Positions 43,318-52,243 of a DNA stretch of 64,000 bases are shown in pieces. The DNA is taken from the NCBI RefSeq assembly GCF_002127655.1, contig NZ_NEHB01000002.1, forward strand, positions 105,672 to 169,671, given 5' to 3'. How positions within the stretch are numbered: the stretch's first letter is position 1; each line of letters begins with the position of its first letter. Source of the stretch: Janthinobacterium sp. GW456P (GTDB lineage Bacteria > Pseudomonadota > Gammaproteobacteria > Burkholderiales > Burkholderiaceae_D). Under the pieces are notes generated by a model. That model was not told the origin of the DNA and made no database searches. It saw only the letters and a list, made by a program, of their open reading frames with translations. The translations under genes and the position numbers were made by a program.

Positions 43318-44681
43318 TCTCCTCGCCCATCACCCGGCGCACGGTACTCAAGGCCGGCGGCACCCTGCTGTTGTCCGTGTTCGCGCCCATGTCGGCGATG
43401 GCGGCGCAAATTCTCGCCGTGCGCGTCTGGCCGGCCGAGGACTACACGCGCGTCACCCTGGAAAACGACAGCATCCTCAAGGCGACCCACTTCATCGTCA
43501 AGGATCCGGAACGGCTGGTGGTCGACATCGAAGGGCTGGAACTCAATCCCACCTTGAAGGGCCTGGTGGCAAAGATCCAGTCGAACGACCCGTACATCAA
43601 GCAGGTGCGCGTGGGCCAGAACCGGCCCAACGTGGTGCGCCTCGTGTTCGACCTGAAAGAGGAAGTCACGCCGCAGCTGTTCACCCTGCCGCCCGCCGGC
43701 TCCTACAACCACCGTTTGATCTTCGACCTGTATCCCGTGCGCGAGCCGGACCTGATCGCGCAGATGATCGAAAAGGGCGACTGGTCGAGCGATCCGGCCA
43801 AGCCGCCCATGGCCGGCACGCATACGCCGCCGCCCGCGCTGCCGCTGCCCGAGAGCGGCAAGCCGCCCGTGGCCGCCGTGACGCCGCCGGTGGCGCCCAC
43901 CGTGCCGCCGGTGCCCGAACTGCGTCCGGAACAGCGCCCCGAAGCGCGCCCCCTGCCGGGTCAGAAAGTCGTGCGCATGATTACCATCGCGCTCGATCCG
44001 GGCCACGGCGGCGAAGACCCGGGCGCCATGGGCGCCAAGGGCAGCCGCGAAAAGGACGTGGTGCTGTCCATCGCCAAGCGCCTCAAGACCAAGCTGGAAC
44101 TGCAGAGTAACATGCGCGTCATGCTCACGCGCGACGCCGATTTCTTCGTCCCGCTGGGCATGCGCGTGGAAAAGGCGCGCAAGGTGCAGGCCGACCTGTT
44201 CGTCTCCATCCACGCCGACGCCTTCATCCAGCCGACGGCGCGCGGTTCGTCCGTCTTCGTGCTGTCCGAAAAAGGCGCCACGTCGACGGCCGCGCGCTGG
44301 CTGGCCAACAAGGAAAACCAGGCCGACCTGATCGGCGGCGTGAACGTGAAGAACCACGACAAGCAGCTGGCCAGCGTGCTGCTCGACCTGTCGACGACGG
44401 CGCAGATCAATGACAGCATGAAGCTGGGCAAGGCCGTGCTGCGCGAAATCGGCGGCATCAACCGCCTGCACAAGGGCTCCGTCGAGCAGGCCGGCTTCGC
44501 CGTGCTGAAAGCGCCCGACATCCCGTCCATCCTGATCGAAACGGCCTTCATCTCGAATCCGGAAGAAGAAGCCAAGCTGACCGACAATGGCTACCAGGAC
44601 CAGATGGCCGACGCCATCGTCACGGGCATCAAGAATTACTTTGCCAAGAATCCGCCGCTGGCGAAAAGCCGTTTGACCTGA
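43281..44681 (+). CDS. amiC: N-acetylmuramoyl-L-alanine amidase (AmiC type)
   Basis: This 466-residue periplasmic enzyme starts with a Tat-type signal (SPITRRTVLKAGGTLLLSVFAPMSAMAA). It continues with an AMIN peptidoglycan-targeting domain (about residues 45-155), a Pro-rich linker (170-228), and an Amidase_3 catalytic domain. The zinc ligands are in LDPGHGGEDPGAMG, SIHADAF and ETAFISN. It cleaves the peptide from MurNAc during daughter-cell separation. The tsaE-amiC pair followed by mutL is a common betaproteobacterial arrangement; here other genes lie between amiC and mutL. Confidence 0.94.
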   Translation: MPSPSQIRPEPLISSPITRRTVLKAGGTLLLSVFAPMSAMAAQILAVRVWPAEDYTRVTLENDSILKATHFIVKDPERLVVDIEGLELNPTLKGLVAKIQSNDPYIKQVRVGQNRPNVVRLVFDLKEEVTPQLFTLPPAGSYNHRLIFDLYPVREPDLIAQMIEKGDWSSDPAKPPMAGTHTPPPALPLPESGKPPVAAVTPPVAPTVPPVPELRPEQRPEARPLPGQKVVRMITIALDPGHGGEDPGAMGAKGSREKDVVLSIAKRLKTKLELQSNMRVMLTRDADFFVPLGMRVEKARKVQADLFVSIHADAFIQPTARGSSVFVLSEKGATSTAARWLANKENQADLIGGVNVKNHDKQLASVLLDLSTTAQINDSMKLGKAVLREIGGINRLHKGSVEQAGFAVLKAPDIPSILIETAFISNPEEEAKLTDNGYQDQMADAIVTGIKNYFAKNPPLAKSRLT

Positions 44682-44695
44682 CATGAAAGCCTAGC

Positions 44696-45532
44696 ATGAG
44701 CAACAGCACCTTTGGCCAGCTGCCAGCCGTGACCATCCGCGCGGCCGATGGCGCGCAGGCGACCGTCACCCTGTACGGCGGCCATCTGGTTTCGTGGCAG
44801 ACCAGCGATGGCCGGGAGCGCCTGTTCTGCAGCCGGGAGTCCTCCCTCGACGGCAGCCGCGCCATCCGCGGCGGTGTGCCCGTGATCTTCCCCCAATTCG
44901 GCGCGCGCGGCACGGGCATGCGCCACGGCTTTGCGCGCGTGGCGGCCTGGCAGCTGGAATCGACGGGCGACACCGATGGCGCGGCATGGGCGCAATTCAT
45001 CCTGCAGCACACGGACCTGCCGGAGGCGATCGCCGCCAGCTGGCCCTGGGCTTTTACCCTGCGCCTGCGCGTGGCCGTGCAAAGCCAATCGCTGGAACTG
45101 CACCTGTCCGTGCACAACACGGGCGAGCAGGCGTTTCCGTTCTCGGCCGCCCTGCACAGCTATTTTGCGATCGATCGATTGAGCGAGGCCCGCGTTGGCG
45201 GCCTGCAGCGCGTGCGCTATTCGGACGAGACGCCGCAAGATGCCTTGCAGGCGGAAGAGGAGCTGCAATTTTCGGACAAGCTGGACCGCATCTATTACCA
45301 GTTGCCGGGCGCCTTGACCCTGCAATCCGGCGGCCACACGCTGCGCCTGGAGCAGCAGGGCTTCACGGATGCCGTCGTGTGGAACCCGGGCGCGCAAGAC
45401 GCGGCCGCCCTGCCCGACCTGGCCGACGACGAGTACCAGCGCTTCATCTGCATCGAGCCTGCCCTGATCCAGCCCGACCTGCTCGCCGCTGGCGCCGAAT
45501 GGGTCGGCCGCCAGCATCTCGAATTTATGTAA
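44696..45532 (+). CDS. D-hexose-6-phosphate mutarotase (YeaD-like)
   Basis: The 278-residue aldose-1-epimerase-family protein has the YeaD pattern: GGHLVSWQTSDGRERLFCS, AIRGGVPVIFPQFGARG, RHGFARVAAWQLE and FSAALHSYFAIDRL, with a conserved VVWNPGA late in the sequence. It interconverts alpha and beta anomers of glucose-6-phosphate in the cytosol. It lies 14 bp downstream of amiC and could be co-transcribed. A dispersed repeat copy follows it. Confidence 0.9.
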   Translation: MSNSTFGQLPAVTIRAADGAQATVTLYGGHLVSWQTSDGRERLFCSRESSLDGSRAIRGGVPVIFPQFGARGTGMRHGFARVAAWQLESTGDTDGAAWAQFILQHTDLPEAIAASWPWAFTLRLRVAVQSQSLELHLSVHNTGEQAFPFSAALHSYFAIDRLSEARVGGLQRVRYSDETPQDALQAEEELQFSDKLDRIYYQLPGALTLQSGGHTLRLEQQGFTDAVVWNPGAQDAAALPDLADDEYQRFICIEPALIQPDLLAAGAEWVGRQHLEFM

Positions 45533-45538
45533 GAGTGA

Positions 45539-45625
45539 CTGAAAAAGTCCAGGGCTAGGCGCCTTGCCGAAGGCAGTACGCATGTACGACGAGGCATGGC
45601 AACAACGCCATGGGCTTTTTTCAGG
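45539..45625 (-). repeat. Dispersed 90-bp intergenic repeat, copy A
   Basis: Read on the minus strand, this starts CCTGAAAAAAGCCCATGGCG and ends AGCCCTGGACTTTTTCAG, with GCCTCGTCGTACATGCGTACTG in the middle. It matches the plus-strand copy at 50718-50812 over nearly its whole length. The ends pair with each other, so the transcript would fold into one long hairpin. It separates a plus-strand and a minus-strand gene. Confidence 0.7.
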
Positions 45626-45630
45626 CGCTC

Positions 45631-46662
45631 TTAGTTCGATTCCTTGATGATGCGGCCATTACCGGATTGAACCGGGCGCGCATTTAGCGGATACAAACGG
45701 CTGAACAGCGCCATCTGCGCCGGCGACGCCTGCACCGGCTGCTTCATCACCAGCCACAGCACGCCCTCGCTGCACGGCGGCGACGTCAACGATCCCATAT
45801 ACGTGTAGTAGTCGCGCCGCGCCGGCAGCATCTCGGCCGGATCGAGCAGGATGGTCGGTTGCATGGTGTCGAATTTTTCCAGCGGCAGGTTGTTCCACAC
45901 GGTCTGGATGGTCGCTTGCGGGGCGCCCCGTTCCAGCAACAGGGCCAGCACCGCCAGCCGGCCTTCCGCATCGCGGTGCACCAGGTGCACCACCATTTCA
46001 AATGCCTTGCCATTGATGCGCTCTTCGGACGGCCGATGGAAATGGAATTGCTGCAGCTCGAACATGCGGTTCTGCACCGTGATGTAATTGCCGCCGCTCA
46101 CGCCCACCTGCACCGTGTGGCCATTGTCGACCACGCTGAACGACGAAGGGTGGTAGTCAAAGCTGATCTGCTCGAGTTCCACCTTCATGCCATCGCGGAT
46201 ATCGATCGGCGACTGGCGGTTGCCATTGCCGCACTTGGCCCAGTCGACATTGATCTTGCTCCAGTTGGCCGGGCCGCTGTCGCCTTCATACGACCAGTGC
46301 GTGCCGCGCGGCACGGGCGGCGGTGGCGGCGGCGCGGCCTTCACCACGGCGGCGCGCTTGGCGCGGGCGGCGGCGCGGGCCGCCTGCGTGGCGCGCATTT
46401 CCGCCAGGCGCGCCGCGATGCGTTCGGACAGGTCGACTTCGGCCGCTTCTTCCTTCTCGCGCGCCGTGGGCGCGACGACGACAGGCGCCTTGGCCTCCTT
46501 GCCCTTCACCGATTCGGTCAGGGTTTTCATGGCGGCCGCGCGCGCCGACGCCGACATCGGCGCGGAGGCGGCCGCGCTCGCCGCAGCGGGGGCATCTTTG
46601 GCGCTTGCCATGGCCGCCATCGCGGCAAGGCTGCAAGCTAACAGGGCGCTCAAATGTCGCAT
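45631..46662 (-). CDS. Alpha-type carbonic anhydrase with Ala-rich N-terminal extension
   Basis: The 343-residue protein has a signal peptide (MRHLSALLACSLAAMAAMASAKDA), an Ala/Glu/Arg-rich helical region to about residue 120, and then an alpha carbonic anhydrase domain. The domain begins HWSYEGDSGPANW, then RQSPIDI and FELQQFHFHRPSEE with the zinc-binding histidines, followed by VVHLVHRD with the third. Late elements are YYTYMGSLTSPPCSEGVLW. It hydrates CO2 in the periplasm. The extension, with repeated Lys/Arg/Ala, is not part of the catalytic fold and could anchor the enzyme to the cell wall or another protein. Confidence 0.93.
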   Translation of the reverse strand: MRHLSALLACSLAAMAAMASAKDAPAAASAAASAPMSASARAAAMKTLTESVKGKEAKAPVVVAPTAREKEEAAEVDLSERIAARLAEMRATQAARAAARAKRAAVVKAAPPPPPPVPRGTHWSYEGDSGPANWSKINVDWAKCGNGNRQSPIDIRDGMKVELEQISFDYHPSSFSVVDNGHTVQVGVSGGNYITVQNRMFELQQFHFHRPSEERINGKAFEMVVHLVHRDAEGRLAVLALLLERGAPQATIQTVWNNLPLEKFDTMQPTILLDPAEMLPARRDYYTYMGSLTSPPCSEGVLWLVMKQPVQASPAQMALFSRLYPLNARPVQSGNGRIIKESN

Positions 46663-46761
46663 GGAAATCCAGAAAGTGAGAATACCTTCTGGTTTACGGC
46701 TCGAAAGCAACAAAACTTGAATCAGCGCAGGCGTAAAACAGAAACAACGCAGAGAAGAACG

Positions 46762-46811
46762 GGATCCGGGGCCGGCTGCGGGCTGTGCCGCAGCGCGCCT
46801 GCCCCGGATCC
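46762..46811. terminator. Long GC-rich hairpin after the dedA gene
   Basis: GGATCCGGGGC and GCCCCGGATCC form exact arms with GC-rich inner pairing. It starts just beyond the dedA stop on the minus strand and probably separates it from the carbonic anhydrase gene. No T run is seen. Confidence 0.55.
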
Positions 46812-46819
46812 ATGCGGCC

Positions 46820-47470
46820 TTACGCCGACTTGCCGACCATGCGCTTGTAGAGTTTCCACAAGCCGCCCAGTACCACCGGCACGACGGCGGCGCCGACACC
46901 GATCAGCACGATCAAGGTCAGGTGGTCACGGATCCATGGAATATTACCGAAGAAGTAGCCCGCCGTCACCAGACCGACCACCCACAACAGGGCGCCCGTC
47001 ACGTTGTACATCTGGAAGCGCGTATGCGTCATGTCGGAAATGCCCGCCACGAAGGGGGCGAAGGTGCGCACCACCGGCACGAAACGGGCCAGGATGATGG
47101 TCTTGCCGCCGTGCTTTTCAAAGAATTCATGCGTGCGGCGCATGGCATCCTTGTTGATCCAGCGGTAATCGTGGGTAAACACCCTTTGCCCGATGGCCTC
47201 GCCTATCCAGTAATTGAGCGTGTTGCCCGTAACGGCAGCCGTCACCAGCAAGGCAATCAGCAAGCCCAGGTGCATCTGTCCCGTCGCGCAAAACGCGCCG
47301 GCGATAAACAATAAGGTGTCCCCAGGGAAGAAAAACAGCACCACGAGGCCTGTTTCGCAAAAAATAATGGCAAACAGCACCGCATACACGAGAGTACCGT
47401 ACTGCTCGATCAAGAGGCCCAGCGTCTTGTCGACATGCACGATCATGTCGAGGAATTGCACAAAATCCAT
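46820..47470 (-). CDS. DedA-family membrane protein
   Basis: The 216-residue protein has four to five helices and the DedA signatures FFFPGDTLLFIAGAF and LARFVPVVRTFAPFVAGISDM, including the conserved F/Y-x-G-D and R-x-x-P-x-x-R-T motifs. Family members are flippase-like transporters of undecaprenyl phosphate or phospholipids. I chose the ATG at MDFVQFLDMIV because the upstream frame has no family similarity. It is divergent from the cyclophilin gene. Confidence 0.9.
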   Translation of the reverse strand: MDFVQFLDMIVHVDKTLGLLIEQYGTLVYAVLFAIIFCETGLVVLFFFPGDTLLFIAGAFCATGQMHLGLLIALLVTAAVTGNTLNYWIGEAIGQRVFTHDYRWINKDAMRRTHEFFEKHGGKTIILARFVPVVRTFAPFVAGISDMTHTRFQMYNVTGALLWVVGLVTAGYFFGNIPWIRDHLTLIVLIGVGAAVVPVVLGGLWKLYKRMVGKSA

Positions 47471-47718
47471 ATATTTTTCCCTAAAGGTAGCGGCGGAATC
47501 ATACACCACCCGGCCAGCGCAACGGCAGTCCCCGGGCCGATATTTCGTGATTAATTCGGCAGCGCCCTTGGCGATGTGGCATTTTAAGTAAAGGTTAAGG
47601 AAACGCCATATCGGCAGGCAACTGTCAGGATTGCCATCTGCAATGTTTTTACAACGAAATATTGCCATTCCGGTATACACTTTCTGCACGGCGCAACCCG
47701 CGCCCACCAGGAGAAAAC

Positions 47719-48657
47719 ATGTATCGACACCCATTGAGCGGCCTGACCATGGCCACCGTACTGGGCCTTGCACATCTGACGGCCCACGCAGCCCCTGTCC
47801 AGATCAAGGCGCCCGCCGAACTGCCCGCCAAGGCGACCTTGGCCGACGTGATCAAAGCCTCGCAGCCGTCCGACTGGCGTGCGCTGGACCCGGACAACAC
47901 CCTGTACCTGGACATTCCCGCCGGCCGCGTGGTGATCGAACTGGCGCCCGACTTCGCACCGAAGCACGTGGCCAACATCAAGGCCCTGGTGGCTGAACAG
48001 TATTACGACGGCCTGGCCATCACGCGCGCGCAGGACAACTGGGTGGCGCAGTGGGGCGATCCGAACGAGAAAAATCCCAAACCCATTCAGCACGCCCAGC
48101 GCACCCTGCCCGGCGAATTCACGGTCCCCCTGAAAAACATCAGGAGCTTCACGCGCCTGCCGGATGTCGACGGCTATGCGCCGCAGGTGGGCCATTCGAA
48201 CGGTTTTCCGTCCGCGCGCGATCCAAAAACGGGCACGGCCTGGCTCACGCACTGCTATGCCACCGTGGGCGTGGGCCGCGACAGCGCCAGCGACAGCGGC
48301 GGCGGCACCGAACTGTACGCCGTCATCGGCCAGTCGCCGCGCCACCTGGACCGCGACATCACGGTCGTCGGCAGGGTCGTCTCCGGCATGCCATTGCTGT
48401 CGACCCTGCCACGGGGCACGGCGCCCATGGGCTTTTACGACAGCCCCGAGAAAAACGTGCCGATCAAGTCCATCCGCCTGGCCGCCAGCGTGCCGCCAGA
48501 GCAGCGCGCGCACCTGGAAGTGATGCGCACCGACAGCGCCGCCTACCAGGCCGTGCTGGAAGCCCAGCGCCATCGCGGCGGCCCGTGGAGCAAGGTCACG
48601 GCCGGCCACGTCGACCTGTGCAATGCGCCGATACCGGTGCGCGAGGTGGCGAAGTAA
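47719..48657 (+). CDS. Periplasmic cyclophilin-type peptidyl-prolyl isomerase
   Basis: This 312-residue protein has a signal peptide ([26 protein letters not shown]). Its cyclophilin domain includes [43 protein letters not shown] and [25 protein letters not shown]. The region before the domain (about residues 27-75) contains a short N-terminal extension. It should help proline isomerisation of exported proteins. CAGGAG precedes the ATG. The active-site arginine expected in the family's FHR motif is not clearly present, so activity could be weak. Confidence 0.82.
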   Translation: MYRHPLSGLTMATVLGLAHLTAHAAPVQIKAPAELPAKATLADVIKASQPSDWRALDPDNTLYLDIPAGRVVIELAPDFAPKHVANIKALVAEQYYDGLAITRAQDNWVAQWGDPNEKNPKPIQHAQRTLPGEFTVPLKNIRSFTRLPDVDGYAPQVGHSNGFPSARDPKTGTAWLTHCYATVGVGRDSASDSGGGTELYAVIGQSPRHLDRDITVVGRVVSGMPLLSTLPRGTAPMGFYDSPEKNVPIKSIRLAASVPPEQRAHLEVMRTDSAAYQAVLEAQRHRGGPWSKVTAGHVDLCNAPIPVREVAK

Positions 48658-48672
48658 ATATGGACCAAGGCT

Positions 48673-48786
48673 GGGGTCAGCCCCCCGCGTACGTTGGCAC
48701 CAAATTTTGTGTTAACGGTGTTGAGGGTCTGACCCCAGGTACGTTGGCTCTACGCTTTGCGTAGGCGGCGTTGCGGGTCTGACCCC
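48673..48786. repeat. Tandem 50-bp repeat with GGGTCTGACCCC palindromes upstream of mutL
   Basis: GTACGTTGGC occurs at 48689-48698 and again at 48739-48748, and GGGTCTGACCCC at 48725-48736 and 48775-48786, both with 50-bp spacing. A partial third copy of the palindrome (GGGGTCAGCCCC) lies at 48673-48684. The two units differ in the middle, so the duplication is old. The last unit ends 14 bp before the mutL ATG. Confidence 0.7.
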
Positions 48787-48800
48787 GGTATAATGACCGC

Positions 48801-50714
48801 ATGAACGCTCCCATCACGCCCCACCGCCCGATCCAGGCCCTGCCTGACCAGCTGATTTCGCAAATCGCCGCCGGCGAGGTGGTCGAGCGGCCATCGGCCG
48901 TGGTCAAGGAACTGCTGGAAAACGCCCTCGACTCGGGTGCCACGCAGATCACGGTGCGGCTGGAAGAAGGGGGCGTGAAACGCATCGCCATCACCGATAA
49001 CGGGCGCGGCATCGATAAAGACCAGTTGCCGCTGGCTCTGGCGCGCCACGCCACGTCGAAGATCGCCTCGCTGCACGACTTGGAAAACGTCGGCACGCTG
49101 GGCTTCCGGGGCGAGGCGCTGGCCTCGATCGCCTCGGTGGCCGCCGTCACCGTGACCTCGCGCACGATGGATGCGGCCCATGCGTGGGAAATCGTCGGCT
49201 CGCACAATGGCAGCGTTTCGCCGTCGTCGGGCGCGCACGGCACCACGGTCGACGTGCAGGACCTGTATTTCAATACGCCCGCGCGGCGCAAGTTCCTGAA
49301 ATCCGAGCAGACGGAGTACGGCCACTGCGCCGAAGTCGTGCGCCGCATCGCGCTGGCGCGGCCCGACGTGTCGTTCTCGCTGTCGCACAACGGCCGCACC
49401 ATCGACCAGTGGAATATCAGCGAACTGGCCAAGCGCAGCGCCCACATCCTGGGCAACGACTTCGCCGAAGCGCGCCTGGCGCTCGACGAGTCGGCTGGCA
49501 GCCTGCGCATTCACGGCTTTGCCGGCTTGCCGACGGCATCGAAAGCGCGCGCCGACGGCCAGTTCTTTTACGTCAACGGGCGCTTCGTGCGCGACAAGCT
49601 GCTCGTGCACGCCGTGCGCATGGCCTATCAGGACGTGCTGCATGGCGACCGCTTCCCGTCATACGTGCTGGCGCTCGACCTCGACCCGGCCCTGGTCGAC
49701 GTCAACGTGCACCCGTCGAAGATCGAAGTGCGCTTCCGCGACAGCCGTTCCGTGCACCAGTTCGTCTTCCATGCGGTGCAGCGCGCGCTGGCGCAGACCT
49801 CGGCCACGGCCTTCGGCAGCGTGCCGGCACCGCTGCCCGCCGCCTCCAGCCTCGGCGGAGATACTGCGGGCGCGGGTTTGGGTGGCCCCGGCATCTGGCG
49901 CCGCGAACAGACGCAGACCTCGTTCGGCGCGCAATTTACGAATACCTTCGCGCCGGCCTCGCCCGGCGCGGCCCGCCCCTTCTTTGCGGACGCGCCAGGC
50001 GTGGCCCAGGACACGGCGGCTTACGGCGCCCTGTTCGGCGGCGGCCCAGGTGCCGCCAACTCGCCGATCACGCAGGTCGAGCCGTATATCGCTTCGCCCG
50101 AAGCGATGGCGCGCGAAGAATATCCGCTGGGCTTTGCCCTGGCCCAGCTGCACGGCATTTATATTTTGGCGCAGAACACCAAGGGCCTGGTGCTGGTCGA
50201 CATGCACGCGGCGCACGAGCGCATCCTGTACGAACAGCTGAAAAACGCGCTGCAGGCGCAGGTCTCCGGCCAGGACATGCAGGTGCAATCCTTGCTGATC
50301 CCCGTGACGTTTTATGCGGACGCCATCGAAGTGTCGACGGCAAATGAAAACCAGGAGACATTAAAAGCGCTGGGCTTCGACATCGCCGCCCTGTCGCCCA
50401 CCACCCTGGCCGTGCGCTCCGTGCCGACCTTGCTCAAGAACGCCGATGCACAGACGCTGGCGCGCGACGTGCTGCGCGACGTGCGCGAATACGGCGGCTC
50501 GCGCGTGCTGATCGAGCGCCAGAACGAATTGCTGGGCACCCTGGCCTGCCATACGGCCGTGCGCGCCAACCGGATCTTGTCGGTGCAGGAAATGAACGCC
50601 CTGCTGCGCCAGATGGAGAGCACGGAACGCGCCGACCAGTGCAACCACGGCCGGCCCACGTGGGTGCAGGTCGAGATCAATGCGCTGGACAAGCTGTTCC
50701 TTCGCGGCCAATAA
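48801..50714 (+). CDS. mutL: DNA mismatch repair protein MutL
   Basis: The 637-residue protein has the GHKL ATPase motifs (VVKELLENALDSGAT, TDNGRGI, LGFRGEALASIASV), the S5 domain, a variable Ala/Gly/Pro linker (about residues 340-420) and the C-terminal dimerisation domain. The latter contains DMHAAHERILYEQL, a variant of the DQHAxxERxxYE endonuclease motif. It couples MutS recognition to strand removal. TATAAT at 48789-48794 lies six bases before the ATG; if it is the real -10 element, the mRNA would be leaderless, but no good -35 element is seen. Confidence 0.95.
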   Translation: MNAPITPHRPIQALPDQLISQIAAGEVVERPSAVVKELLENALDSGATQITVRLEEGGVKRIAITDNGRGIDKDQLPLALARHATSKIASLHDLENVGTLGFRGEALASIASVAAVTVTSRTMDAAHAWEIVGSHNGSVSPSSGAHGTTVDVQDLYFNTPARRKFLKSEQTEYGHCAEVVRRIALARPDVSFSLSHNGRTIDQWNISELAKRSAHILGNDFAEARLALDESAGSLRIHGFAGLPTASKARADGQFFYVNGRFVRDKLLVHAVRMAYQDVLHGDRFPSYVLALDLDPALVDVNVHPSKIEVRFRDSRSVHQFVFHAVQRALAQTSATAFGSVPAPLPAASSLGGDTAGAGLGGPGIWRREQTQTSFGAQFTNTFAPASPGAARPFFADAPGVAQDTAAYGALFGGGPGAANSPITQVEPYIASPEAMAREEYPLGFALAQLHGIYILAQNTKGLVLVDMHAAHERILYEQLKNALQAQVSGQDMQVQSLLIPVTFYADAIEVSTANENQETLKALGFDIAALSPTTLAVRSVPTLLKNADAQTLARDVLRDVREYGGSRVLIERQNELLGTLACHTAVRANRILSVQEMNALLRQMESTERADQCNHGRPTWVQVEINALDKLFLRGQ

Positions 50715-50717
50715 AAA

Positions 50718-50812
50718 AGCCTGAAAAACGTCCATGGCGGCGTTGCACCGCCTCGCCGTACTAGCCGTACTGTCTTCGGCGGTGCGCCTTGCCCTGAACG
50801 TTTTGCCAGGCT
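50718..50812 (+). repeat. Dispersed 90-bp intergenic repeat, copy B
   Basis: This lies four bases after the mutL stop. It begins AGCCTGAAAAACGTCCATGG, contains GCCTCGCCGTACTAGCCGTACTG and TCTTCGGCGG, and ends GAACGTTTTGCCAGGCT. The termini are inverted repeats (AGCCTG/CAGGCT, AAACGT/ACGTTT). It is the plus-strand counterpart of the copy at 45539-45625 and may terminate mutL. Confidence 0.7.
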
Positions 50813-50836
50813 CTTTTGCACGATATTAAAATCGAT

Positions 50837-51784
50837 ATGACAACAATCAAAAAACTCCCCCTGGCCGTCGCCATCATGGGTCCCACGGCCAGCGGCAAGA
50901 CAGCCAGCGCGCTGGCCATTTCGCAAGCCATCCCGTCCGAGATCATTTCCGTCGATTCCGCCCTCGTCTACCGGGGCATGGATATCGGCACGGCCAAGCC
51001 CTCGCAAGAAGAACTGGCCCAGGTACCGCATCATTTGATCGATATCATCGATCCGCTCGACGCGTATTCCGTGGCGCAGTTCCGCAACGACACCCTGCGC
51101 CTGGTGGCGGAGATTTCCGCGCGCGGCAAGCTGCCGCTGCTCGTCGGCGGCACCATGCTGTACTTCAAGGGCCTGGCCGACGGCCTCGACGACTTGCCCG
51201 GCGCCGATCCGGTGCTGCGCGCCCGGCTGGAAGAAGACGCGGCCGCCATCGGCTGGCCCGCCATGCATGCGCGCCTGGCGCAGCAAGACCCCGTCACGGC
51301 CGCGCGCCTGGCACCGCAGGATGCGCAGCGCATCGGCCGCGCGCTGGAAATCATCGCCCTGTCCGGCCAGCCCATGTCGGCCCTGCTGGCCCGGCGCGAA
51401 AAGACCGTGCTGCCGTTCCAGCTGCAATCGTTCGCGCTGGAGCCGTCGGACCGCGCCGTGCTGCACGCGCGCATCGCCACGCGCTTCGACCTCATGCTGA
51501 AGAACGATGCCCTGCTCGACGAAGTGGAGCAATTGCGCCGGCGCGGCGACCTGCATCCTGGCCTGCCCTCGATGCGCTGCGTGGGCTACCGCCAGGCCTG
51601 GGAATACCTCGATGGCCGCATCGACCGCGCCGCCTTGCGCGAGACGGGCATCATCGCCACGCGCCAGCTGGCCAAACGGCAGCTGACCTGGCTACGCTCG
51701 ATGCCGGAACGCAGCGTCATCGATTGCCTGGGCGCTGATCCGGCCAGCGCCATGCTGGCGCAGATCGGTCCTCTGCTGAAATAA
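50837..51784 (+). CDS. miaA: tRNA dimethylallyltransferase MiaA
   Basis: The 315-residue enzyme has a P-loop ([14 protein letters not shown]), the [19 protein letters not shown] motif, [12 protein letters not shown] and the C-terminal [15 protein letters not shown] and [13 protein letters not shown] segments that bind tRNA. It transfers dimethylallyl to A37 of UNN-decoding tRNAs. The ATG at [11 protein letters not shown] is the natural start. mutL-miaA adjacency is widespread in proteobacteria. A decayed second copy of its last 43 codons follows directly downstream. Confidence 0.95.
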   Translation: MTTIKKLPLAVAIMGPTASGKTASALAISQAIPSEIISVDSALVYRGMDIGTAKPSQEELAQVPHHLIDIIDPLDAYSVAQFRNDTLRLVAEISARGKLPLLVGGTMLYFKGLADGLDDLPGADPVLRARLEEDAAAIGWPAMHARLAQQDPVTAARLAPQDAQRIGRALEIIALSGQPMSALLARREKTVLPFQLQSFALEPSDRAVLHARIATRFDLMLKNDALLDEVEQLRRRGDLHPGLPSMRCVGYRQAWEYLDGRIDRAALRETGIIATRQLAKRQLTWLRSMPERSVIDCLGADPASAMLAQIGPLLK

Positions 51785-51792
51785 GCAACGCC

Positions 51793-51921
51793 ACGGAACA
51801 ACTGGCCAAGCGCTAGGCTCGACTTTGGCTGCGCTCGATGCCGGAACGCAGCGTCATCGATTGCCTGGGCAGCGATCCGGCAGCGCAGATGCTGGCGCAG
51901 ATTCAAGCGTTGCTGAAATAA
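51793..51921 (+). pseudogene. Remnant duplicate of the miaA 3' end
   Basis: The 129 bp translate to [45 protein letters not shown]. This matches the last 43 residues of MiaA ([19 protein letters not shown], then [21 protein letters not shown]) with an in-frame TAG in place of a Gln codon and several substitutions. The copy begins only 8 bp after the miaA stop. It looks like a displaced old tail left after recombination or gene conversion, or a partial tandem duplication, and is not translated as such. Confidence 0.8.
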
Positions 51922-51971
51922 TCACAACGGCCCGCCATCGCGAAAAATCCACAGATTTTTCTTGGCCGGCA

Positions 51972-52000
51972 TTGACAAGGAAATCGGAAGACTGGATAAT
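51972..52000 (+). promoter_or_regulatory. Promoter of the tRNA-Met genes
   Basis: TTGACA (51972-51977), a 17-bp spacer and GATAAT (51995-52000) form a near-consensus sigma70 promoter ending 12 bp before the first tRNA. Confidence 0.75.
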
Positions 52001-52012
52001 GCTCGGCTGTTG

Positions 52013-52089
52013 GGTGATATAGCTCAGTTGGTTAGAGCACAGCATTCATAATGCTGGGGTCGGTGGTTCAAGTCCACCTATCACCACCA
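52013..52089 (+). tRNA. tRNA-Met (CAT anticodon), copy 1
   Basis: The cloverleaf is complete. The acceptor arms GGTGATA and TATCACC pair fully, AGCTCAG..TTAGAGCA is the D arm, and AGCAT-TCATAA-ATGCT-type pairing surrounds the CAT anticodon. GGTGG-TTCAAGT-CCACC is the T arm, and ACCA is encoded at the 3' end. It lacks initiator features (no three G-C pairs in the anticodon stem). Elongator Met is the simplest call; tRNA-Ile2 with a lysidine-modified anticodon is the alternative. Confidence 0.92.
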
Positions 52090-52147
52090 AAGAACATCGA
52101 TCAGGTTTATCCTGGTCAAACCAGCATCCGGTCTGACCGGTCTGTTT

Positions 52148-52224
52148 GGTGATATAGCTCAGTTGGTTAGAGCACAGCATTCATAATGCTGGGGTCGGTG
52201 GTTCAAGTCCACCTATCACCACCA
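52148..52224 (+). tRNA. tRNA-Met (CAT anticodon), copy 2
   Basis: This is an exact copy of the tRNA at 52013-52089, 58 bp downstream, also ending in encoded CCA. The two are likely co-transcribed from the promoter at 51972-52000 and end at the terminator at 52244-52278. Confidence 0.92.
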
Positions 52225-52243
52225 AGAATTTGCAGCATTGATG

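Noticed and set aside
48789..48801. Definite leaderless promoter for mutL
   Set aside because: TATAAT lies six bases before the ATG, but there is no acceptable -35 element at 16-18 bp, so I mention it only as a possibility.
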